A stretch of 6,127 nucleotides of DNA from Methylomonas sp. (GTDB taxonomy: Bacteria; Pseudomonadota; Gammaproteobacteria; Methylococcales; Methylomonadaceae), in the NCBI GenBank assembly GCA_026989715.1, contig JALSIU010000031.1, forward strand, positions 1-6,127. Direction: 5' to 3'. Of this stretch, positions 1 to 5,248 are shown piece after piece. The notes beneath the pieces were generated by a model. That model made no database searches. It was not told the origin of the DNA and saw nothing but the letters and a program-made list of their open reading frames with translations. The first letter of the stretch is position 1. Every line of letters begins with the position of its first letter. The position numbers and the translations under genes are program-made.

Positions 1-1
1 T

Positions 2-622
2 ATTAGTAATGTTCCGTGGGCAACGGTGATGATTAATAAGCAAGCTAAAGGTAAAGTAGATGCTGATGGGGTATTAAATATAAGCCACATACAAGGTAAA
101 AGAGCCGCCATATCCGTCTCTGCTCCTGGGTATCTTGCCTATGCGCGTGATATTGAAATTATTCCTAACCAATGGCAACAAGTTTATGCGACATTAACGC
201 GTGCAGAGAAACAGTGCTATATTGATAAAAAGGTCGCTGTAGCGATGCAGTTTGAGTTATCAGATTCTCAAAAAAACTTAAGTACTGCGCATAGACGACA
301 GTTACAAGCTTTTATGCATAATGCGTTAGCTCAAAATCAAGTTGCAGTGCTTACACCGCAGTTTAATCAGCAAGCTGATTATAAGGTGCAAGTTTATATT
401 GCTGTTAATGTATTGCCTATTACACAAATTAAGACGCATTTTAAGACAGTTGATATAAGTATTGTTCTGGAGTTAACAGATAGCAGGACGGGGCGATTGC
501 TATCTCATCTAAATAAAGCTTATAGAAAGGCAGGTATTAGTGCCGGTGCCGTATTACAAAAAGTATTACGTAGTAATATGGCTCCTGTGATGCGCCATCT
601 TTTAGCGCAAGCCTGTCAGTAG
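2..622 (+). CDS. PEGA-like domain protein, 3' end only (5' truncated by window edge)
   Basis: The frame is open from base 2 to the TAG at 620-622, giving 206 visible residues. The codons before the GTG at 26 read ISNVPWAT and continue the domain, so that GTG is almost certainly internal and the true start lies outside the window. Visible residues 1 to about 70 resemble a PEGA surface beta domain: an S-N-V-P-x-A-x-V opening, a G-K repeat, then a V-S-A-P-G-Y motif and a closing strand ending in YATL. Residues from about 75 to the end contain KVAVAMQF, a long helix, ADYKVQVYIAV and VDISIVLELTDSRTGRLL, an alpha/beta pattern like the C-terminal domains of CsgG/LpoB-type envelope proteins. That resemblance is inferred from pattern, not from a match. 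No signal peptide can be judged because the N-terminus is missing. A role at the cell envelope is likely; the exact function is unknown. The gene converges on the lipoprotein gene at 639-1952. Confidence 0.75.
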   Translation: MSNVPWATVMINKQAKGKVDADGVLNISHIQGKRAAISVSAPGYLAYARDIEIIPNQWQQVYATLTRAEKQCYIDKKVAVAMQFELSDSQKNLSTAHRRQLQAFMHNALAQNQVAVLTPQFNQQADYKVQVYIAVNVLPITQIKTHFKTVDISIVLELTDSRTGRLLSHLNKAYRKAGISAGAVLQKVLRSNMAPVMRHLLAQACQ

Positions 623-629
623 GTAAAAG

Positions 630-642
630 GTAGGTGACCTAC
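630..642. repeat. 13-nt palindrome between two convergent genes, weak bidirectional terminator candidate
   Basis: GTAGGTGACCTAC is a perfect inverted repeat around a central G. It lies 8 bp after the stop of the plus-strand gene and overlaps the TAG stop (639-641) of the minus-strand gene. On the minus strand it is followed by CTTTT, and on the plus strand by TTCTT. The stem has only 5 to 6 bp and the T runs are short, so termination is possible but not convincing. Confidence 0.3.
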
Positions 643-1952
643 TTCTTAGGCCTAGATGTCATAAGCTTATAGGACAGGTTGTTGACGATGGTATGAATGG
701 CTTGGTTAATATTATTGAGTGAGTAACGTGTGGTGGCTGACTCGGCACTAATGACATAAGCACTTTCAATTTCAATAATACGAGCATTTAATTGTATTTG
801 ATTATTTAACAATGCAACACTGCCAGTGATAATGGCATCTGCATGGAGCATTTTTCCAATTTCTACAGCATTAGTGGTTTCAATAAAACCGGTCTGTGTC
901 ATTTCCATTTCATGTACTACTTTATCGAGTTGTTCACGTTCAATGATTTTGAAATTATTGGAATTAACTAAGGCTGTTGTGAATGACTCTGAAACGAGGT
1001 CGCCTAAAGCAATATCTCGCGCTTCTTGATTGAGTGTTTTAAATTCGATGACGGCAATAGATATTTTTTTTGAGGGTTGCGGAGGAGGCGGCACTCGTTT
1101 GTGGTGCTTATGTTTAGTTGTTGTTTGCGGAATAGAGGTTGAGGTAGAGGCATTAATATTGACAAGTGTGTGGTAAATCCATGCGTTGGCTTCATGTGAT
1201 TGCTGAATATAGTACCAGTTCCCCTGTTGGCCTAGTAAAGCTACTTTGTCTCCGTTTGATAAGGTACCTACAATAGAACATTGAGTGCTGGCACCGGCAC
1301 GTAAATTTGCTTTAGAACTCTTAATGATTGCTGTTCCTGATAAAATCGTGCTAGGTTCGTTAGCGCATTTTGTTTTAAGGCGTAATGCTCTGTCTTTATA
1401 TTGTTGGCTTGTTAAGGTGGTTGCTGAGTGATGGTGGTGGTGAGAAGACTTGAGAGGTTGATTAGCTGTTTTGCTTAAATGAAGAATAGATAGTTCATGA
1501 TTAATATTTTGTGCCAGTTTTTTTACCCATGAATTGTATACTTTGTGGATGGTTTCAGGTTTTGCATTATCTTGGCCGGGTATTAATTTCTCGAAAAAAT
1601 TTTGTGTATTTTGTTTTTGTGGGTCAAGCGTATTTTGACTATATTTTAGATTAGAGCTTTTAAGATAATGAATGGAATAAGAGTCTTTATCGTAATCAAT
1701 AATAACGGCCGCACTGAATTTATTATTGTGTGTTGAGTAGGTTGCAAGGGTTTTCCCAGTACGTAGTACTTTGGCCTGCCAGCCCGCATTATGGCTGGCT
1801 GTTAAAATAGCTTGCTTAACTTTAGAGCGTGATATTTTGTTTGAAGTTGTAAACTGAGCGTCTTCAATATTATATACCGGTGCCGTTTTGCAACCATTAA
1901 GAGCGGTCATTGCAAAAAGGATAAAGAGAAAATGTATTATTATACGGTGCAT
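639..1952 (-). CDS. Predicted outer-membrane lipoprotein with SH3b and CsgG-like domains
   Basis: 437 aa. The N-terminus is a lipoprotein signal: MHR, a hydrophobic stretch, then the lipobox L-N-G-C with the lipidated cysteine at residue 21. Lys22 is not an inner-membrane retention signal, so the outer membrane is likely. Residues about 35-155 carry GW, YSIHYLKSSNLKY and IHKVYNSWVKKL, which I recognise from memory as a small uncharacterised proteobacterial lipoprotein domain, here with about 30 residues between its two halves. A run of five His follows at 171-175. Residues about 203-265 form a bacterial SH3 domain (ANLRAGAS, NGDKVALL, NWYYIQ), a fold that often binds peptidoglycan or cell-wall peptides. 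A His/Lys/Pro linker (KHKHHKRVPPPP) leads to a CsgG-like domain at about 297-434, with signature FKIIEREQLDKVV, IGKMLHADAIITGSV and ARIIEIESAYV. It does not look like CsgG itself, because the transmembrane-hairpin part of that pore is not evident. The role is probably in envelope structure or assembly. The start is fixed by the signal peptide, as the next Met (15) would destroy it. Confidence 0.85.
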   Translation of the reverse strand: MHRIIIHFLFILFAMTALNGCKTAPVYNIEDAQFTTSNKISRSKVKQAILTASHNAGWQAKVLRTGKTLATYSTHNNKFSAAVIIDYDKDSYSIHYLKSSNLKYSQNTLDPQKQNTQNFFEKLIPGQDNAKPETIHKVYNSWVKKLAQNINHELSILHLSKTANQPLKSSHHHHHSATTLTSQQYKDRALRLKTKCANEPSTILSGTAIIKSSKANLRAGASTQCSIVGTLSNGDKVALLGQQGNWYYIQQSHEANAWIYHTLVNINASTSTSIPQTTTKHKHHKRVPPPPQPSKKISIAVIEFKTLNQEARDIALGDLVSESFTTALVNSNNFKIIEREQLDKVVHEMEMTQTGFIETTNAVEIGKMLHADAIITGSVALLNNQIQLNARIIEIESAYVISAESATTRYSLNNINQAIHTIVNNLSYKLMTSRPKK

Positions 1953-1973
1953 GGTATTTATTATTGTCAGTTA

Positions 1974-2003
1974 ATAATAGATTTAAGGCATATAGGCAGT
2001 CAA
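1974..2003 (-). promoter_or_regulatory. Candidate sigma70 promoter for the SH3b/CsgG-like lipoprotein gene
   Basis: Read on the minus strand, TTGACT (2003-1998) is followed by an 18-bp spacer and TATTAT (1979-1974). Each hexamer matches the consensus at five of six positions. Transcription would start near 1967, leaving a leader of only about 15 nt before the ATG at 1952. The placement and orientation fit the lipoprotein gene. The region is AT-rich, so chance matches are possible. Confidence 0.5.
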
Positions 2004-2131
2004 TGATTGAATTTAGGTATGAACATTTTATAAAACCTTGAATTACCTTTCTTTATTATGCTTCGAAATTGAAACAACCAGCACTGAGTTCGCTGATTAT
2101 TTTGGGTTTTAGTGTCGTATTGCAAGGGAAT

Positions 2132-2152
2132 AAAGGCAAGGCTTGCGCCTTT
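2132..2152 (-). repeat. Small hairpin with two mutually exclusive pairings
   Basis: On the minus strand the segment reads AAAGGC, GCAA, GCCTT, GCCTTT. The first arm (2152-2147) can pair with GCCTT at 2142-2138 across a GCAA tetraloop (GNRA type), or with GCCTTT at 2137-2132 across a 9-nt loop. The sequence after it is ATTCCC, so there is no proper T tract. This could be a structured element in a leader or small transcript, or chance. Confidence 0.25.
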
Positions 2153-2180
2153 TCCTATGAGCTATCTTGTTCTTATTAAG

Positions 2181-2207
2181 ACTATAAGAATGTAGTAGGC
2201 CTGTCAA
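2181..2207 (-). promoter_or_regulatory. Possible second minus-strand promoter in the gap
   Basis: A perfect TTGACA (2207-2202) is followed, after a short 15-bp spacer, by TATAGT (2186-2181), five of six to the -10 consensus. Transcription would start near 2174, about 220 nt before the lipoprotein ATG, and would run through the hairpin at 2132-2152. It could give that gene a long leader or drive a small RNA. The short spacer and the presence of a closer promoter lower confidence. Confidence 0.28.
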
Positions 2208-2213
2208 ATAGAA

Positions 2214-2237
2214 GCTGAATACTTAGAGGCATTCAGC
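2214..2237. repeat. 7-bp inverted repeat
   Basis: GCTGAAT (2214-2220) and ATTCAGC (2231-2237) flank a 10-nt loop. No T tract follows on either strand, so it does not look like a terminator. It lies just upstream of the possible promoter at 2181-2207 and could be an operator-like site, but nothing supports that directly. Confidence 0.25.
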
Positions 2238-2283
2238 ATTTGAATAAATTCAGTGATCTATGTAAATAGGGGACTTAAAAATT

Positions 2284-2316
2284 GAAAAAGTGCCTTTTTG
2301 CATAAAAAAAGGCACT
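2284..2316 (-). terminator. Rho-independent terminator of the dprA-smg-topA unit
   Basis: AGTGCCTTTTT (2289-2299) and AAAAAGGCACT (2306-2316) form a perfect 11-bp stem with a 6-nt loop. On the minus strand the stem is followed by TTTTC and, two bases later, another T run. The plus-strand side is followed by GGATG and lacks a T tract, so the terminator is directional. It lies about 85 nt after the topA stop. Confidence 0.85.
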
Positions 2317-2401
2317 GGATGTTAAAAAATGACGGATGAGCAACACATAAAACAATTGCTATCATTGAACTTGGGATTGTTGCTATAAATAGCTTGTTGT
2401 T

Positions 2402-4717
2402 TTAACGAGTAGGACCATTAATATCCTCAGGGTCGCCCTCATAAGGTGTTGCATATTTACAGTCTTTTTGTGGACACACTTTTTCAGGGCCACGGCGTTT
2501 AGTGGTTTTGAGTGTTAATATCGGCCAGTCACAGTTTGGGCAAGGCTCATCAACGGGGACATTCCAGAGTGCATAGTCACATTTGGGGTAACCCGAGCAA
2601 GAATAGAAAACTTTACCGTTACGAGATTTACGTTTTAGAATGTTGCCATCTTTGCATTTAGGGCATGCGACACCTGTATCTAATGGTTTTTCTAAAGGCT
2701 CAATAAATTTACATTTTGGGTAATTGCTGCAACCTATAAATTTACCATAACGACCTGTTTTGATGACTAAGTCTGATTCACAGCTTGGGCACTTACGGTC
2801 GGCAATAATTTCAGGAGCACTGGATTCTGTGCCATCATCATTTAAATTACGCGTATAAGAGCAGTCAGGGTAATTGGTGCAACCGATAAAACGGCCGTTG
2901 CGCCCTAAACGAATGGAAAGCGGTTTGCCACAGTCCGGGCACTTTTCGTCAATTGCTTCTTGGGTCACATCTTTACGTTGCACAGATTCTTCTTTTTCAT
3001 GAATCAAGGCGGTAAAGGGCGACCAAAATTCATGTAATAATGGAATCCATTTTTTTTCACCACGGGAAACGGCATCTAAGTCATCTTCCAAATTAGCGGT
3101 AAAACTATAGTCTACATATTTTGTGAAGTGCTCGGTTAAAAATTTGATGACAATGCGCCCCACGTCGGTTGGGTAAAACCGCTTTTTGTCTAATGTAACG
3201 TATTCACGGTTTTGTAATGTCGAGATAATGGAGGCATAGGTTGAGGGGCGGCCAATGCCGTATTCCTCTAAAGATTTAACTAAACTCGCTTCGCTATAGC
3301 GGGGTGGGGGTTCAGTAAAGTGTTGATTGGTTGCGACATCGTTTAGTTGTATTGATTCGCCTTCTTGCATCGGAGGTAAAAAGCTTTCTTTGTCGTCCCC
3401 TTCTTTAGCATCATCTTTGCCTTCCATGTAGACAGCCATAAACCCCGGTTTGGCAATGACCGAGCCTGTGGCACGAAAAATATGTTTGCTGTCACCGCAT
3501 TCTAAATCGACCGATACCGTATTGATGGTTGCATGTATCATTTGGCAAGCAATAGTACGTTTCCAAATAAGGTCGTATAATTTAAATTGGTCGGCACTTA
3601 AATGTGCTTTTAATTTTGCGGGAGTTTGATGCGCTAGCGTTGGGCGTACCGCTTCATGTGCCTCTTGTGCATTTTTTGATTTTGTTTTGAATTGGCGCGG
3701 TGTTTTTGGGACATTTTCAACCCCATATTTTTCTGCAATTAATTCACGAATACTTGTTAATGCTTCATCGGCTAAGTTAACCGAATCAGTACGCATGTAG
3801 GTAATCAGGCCTGCTGTTTCACCGCCGGTATCAATGCCTTCATATAATTGTTGAGCAACCATCATGGTGCGCTTGGTGGTAAATCCCAACTTACGTGCGG
3901 CTTCTTGTTGTAGTGTTGAGGTGGTAAATGGGGCGGCAGGATTGCGTTTGCGCTGTTTTTTTTCTAATTTTAAAACAGTTAGTTTGCCATTGGATGCGGC
4001 GAGTATGGTTTGTTTGGCCGCTTGTGCCGATTCATCATTTTCAATACTGAATTGGCTGAGTTTTTGGCCGTCATAATGCGTTAGTTTGGCTTTGAAATTT
4101 TGCTCTGCGTGGTTGAGCTTGGCATCTATACTCCAATATTCGCGTGATTTAAACGCTTCTATTTCTAACTCGCGTTCTACAATCATACGTAAGGCAGGGC
4201 TTTGTACACGACCTGCTGAGAGGCCTCGGCGTATTTTTTTCCATAGCAGTGGTGATAAATTAAAGCCGACTAAGTAGTCTAATGCACGGCGCGCCTGTTG
4301 AGCATCCACTAAGGTTGTTGCAATTTCACCTGGATTAGCAATGGCCTGTGTGACGGCTTTTTTAGTGATTTCGTGAAAAACAACGCGATGTACTGTTTTA
4401 TTTTTTAATAGCTTTTTGGCTTTGAGCAATTCTAATAAGTGCCATGAAATAGCCTCTCCTTCTCTATCGGGGTCAGTTGCCAGATATAAGGTGTCGGCAC
4501 TTTTAAGTGCTTTGGTAATAGCCTGTACATGCCGTTGATTACGCTCTTGCACTTGAAATTTCATGGCAAAATCATTTTCCGGGTCGACCGCTCCTTCTTT
4601 TGGAATAAGGTCGCGCAAGTGGCCATAGGATGCGAGTACTTGAAAATCTTTGCCCAAGTATTTTTCTATGGTTTTAGACTTTGCCGGTGATTCTACGATG
4701 ATTAAATTTTTGCTCAT
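2402..4717 (-). CDS. topA: DNA topoisomerase I (type IA), omega protein
   Basis: 771 aa. It relaxes negatively supercoiled DNA by cutting one strand through a 5'-phosphotyrosine link and passing the other strand, keeping supercoiling balanced behind RNA polymerase. The TOPRIM domain spans about residues 3-115, with Glu9 in IIVESPAKS and the metal-binding DPDRE at 82-86 (D82, D84, E86). SAGRVQSPALR lies near 167-177. The catalytic tyrosine is Tyr307 in GLITYMRTDS, with Arg309 beside it. YGIGRPSTYASII follows at about 486-498. The C-terminus carries four Cys4 zinc ribbons starting at C593, C643, C685 and C726. The protein is shorter than E. coli TopA (865 aa), which has three such ribbons plus cysteine-free ones. 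The start is supported by AGGA six bases before the ATG and by the conserved N-terminus. It lies 24 bp after smg in the same transcription unit. Confidence 0.98.
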   Translation of the reverse strand: MSKNLIIVESPAKSKTIEKYLGKDFQVLASYGHLRDLIPKEGAVDPENDFAMKFQVQERNQRHVQAITKALKSADTLYLATDPDREGEAISWHLLELLKAKKLLKNKTVHRVVFHEITKKAVTQAIANPGEIATTLVDAQQARRALDYLVGFNLSPLLWKKIRRGLSAGRVQSPALRMIVERELEIEAFKSREYWSIDAKLNHAEQNFKAKLTHYDGQKLSQFSIENDESAQAAKQTILAASNGKLTVLKLEKKQRKRNPAAPFTTSTLQQEAARKLGFTTKRTMMVAQQLYEGIDTGGETAGLITYMRTDSVNLADEALTSIRELIAEKYGVENVPKTPRQFKTKSKNAQEAHEAVRPTLAHQTPAKLKAHLSADQFKLYDLIWKRTIACQMIHATINTVSVDLECGDSKHIFRATGSVIAKPGFMAVYMEGKDDAKEGDDKESFLPPMQEGESIQLNDVATNQHFTEPPPRYSEASLVKSLEEYGIGRPSTYASIISTLQNREYVTLDKKRFYPTDVGRIVIKFLTEHFTKYVDYSFTANLEDDLDAVSRGEKKWIPLLHEFWSPFTALIHEKEESVQRKDVTQEAIDEKCPDCGKPLSIRLGRNGRFIGCTNYPDCSYTRNLNDDGTESSAPEIIADRKCPSCESDLVIKTGRYGKFIGCSNYPKCKFIEPLEKPLDTGVACPKCKDGNILKRKSRNGKVFYSCSGYPKCDYALWNVPVDEPCPNCDWPILTLKTTKRRGPEKVCPQKDCKYATPYEGDPEDINGPTR

Positions 4718-4723
4718 GCCTGT

Positions 4724-4729
4724 TCCTAA
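4724..4729 (-). promoter_or_regulatory. Ribosome binding site of topA
   Basis: On the minus strand TAGGAA (containing AGGA) lies about six bases before the ATG at 4717-4715. This clear Shine-Dalgarno match within the 24-bp smg-topA gap settles the topA start. Confidence 0.65.
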
Positions 4730-4741
4730 TTTAACCTCTTC

Positions 4742-5209
4742 CTAGTTTAAAAGGGTGGATGTCTCGTGATAGATAAGGTTTTCCATATGTGCAATCGCTA
4801 GTTCTTGTTCAGGTTGGCTTAATAAAACAATGAGAGCAATCCACTTGAGTTCTTCTATTGATATGGCTTGGTTTTCGAGAGCCATGACCCTATCTATGAC
4901 TAATTCACGACTGACGGGGGTTAAAATATTTAAATGTTCAAGAAATAAAATAAACCCGCGACACTCTGTATTGAGTTTTTGTATTTCCTTTGTACCAAAA
5001 ATACGAAAATTGGCAGTTGATTTAAAGTCGGGCTCTGCTTGTAGCGCAAGGGTATCCAACCATTCAAAGGCTTTAAGAATATTTTTGTTATTAAACCCAG
5101 CGGCTTTGAGTTCTGTTTTTAACAGGTCGGTATCAGGGATGATGTCAATTTCACTGTCTATATAATTTTCAAAAAGATAGATTAGTACATCGAAGATATC
5201 TTCATTCAT
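4742..5209 (-). CDS. smg: Smg family protein (DUF494), function unknown
   Basis: 155 aa, close to E. coli Smg (157 aa as I recall it). Recognisable family features are FDVLIYLFENYI at the N-terminus, LKAAGF, the central TECRGFILFLEHLNIL, then RELVIDRVMALEN and ELKWIALIVLLSQP. The protein is acidic and mostly helical, with no signal peptide or membrane segment, so it is presumably cytoplasmic. No biochemical role is established. Its steady position beside dprA and topA suggests a link to DNA handling, but this is guilt by association only. The start gives MNEDIFDV, three residues longer than MFDV in E. coli, and is the only Met near the conserved N-terminus. It lies 39 bp after the dprA stop and 24 bp before topA, consistent with co-transcription. 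Confidence 0.93.
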   Translation of the reverse strand: MNEDIFDVLIYLFENYIDSEIDIIPDTDLLKTELKAAGFNNKNILKAFEWLDTLALQAEPDFKSTANFRIFGTKEIQKLNTECRGFILFLEHLNILTPVSRELVIDRVMALENQAISIEELKWIALIVLLSQPEQELAIAHMENLIYHETSTLLN

Positions 5210-5210
5210 T

Positions 5211-5222
5211 AATAGGCCTATT
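5211..5222. repeat. 12-bp perfect palindrome overlapping the smg ribosome binding site
   Basis: AATAGGCCTATT is fully self-complementary and ends one base before the smg ATG (5209-5207). The only Shine-Dalgarno-like bases for smg (AGG, seven bases from the ATG) lie inside it. With no loop, the palindrome cannot form a stable RNA hairpin on its own, so a DNA-binding or translational role is speculative. Confidence 0.4.
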
Positions 5223-5248
5223 TGTTGGCTGATTTTCGTTGGGGGGCG

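Larger units (their letters stand above)
1953..2401. other. 449-bp gap between the lipoprotein gene and topA, no gene seen
   Basis: I see no credible coding region on either strand. The gap contains the lipoprotein promoter (1974-2003), a small GC-containing hairpin cluster (2132-2152), a second possible minus-strand promoter (2181-2207), a 7-bp inverted repeat (2214-2237) and the topA terminator (2289-2316). The stretch 2317-2401, between the terminator and the topA stop, appears to be plain 3' untranslated sequence. Nothing resembles a tRNA, an insertion sequence or a known riboswitch. Confidence 0.6.

Noticed and set aside
26..28. GTG as the start codon of the plus-strand gene
   Set aside because: The frame stays open to the window edge and the codons before it extend the PEGA-like motif, so the gene is cut by the window.
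661..670. ATAAGCTTAT palindrome in the 3' end of the lipoprotein gene
   Set aside because: A short AT-rich palindrome inside coding sequence with no associated T tract; likely chance.
826..1029. Plus-strand open frame of 67 codons
   Set aside because: It lies wholly antisense to the strongly supported CsgG-like domain and shows no family features; likewise the frames inside topA, smg and dprA.
1004..1195. Second minus-strand frame of 63 codons inside the lipoprotein gene
   Set aside because: It is an out-of-frame shadow of the SH3b/CsgG-like lipoprotein with low-complexity sequence and no recognisable domain.
2382..2393. GCTAT-AA-ATAGC inverted repeat just after the topA stop
   Set aside because: The loop is two bases, too tight for a stable hairpin, and a much better terminator lies downstream at 2289-2316.
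5133..5145. TTGACA on the minus strand inside smg as an internal topA promoter
   Set aside because: The best -10 candidates at 17 to 18 bp (CTGTTA, TGTTAA) match the consensus poorly.
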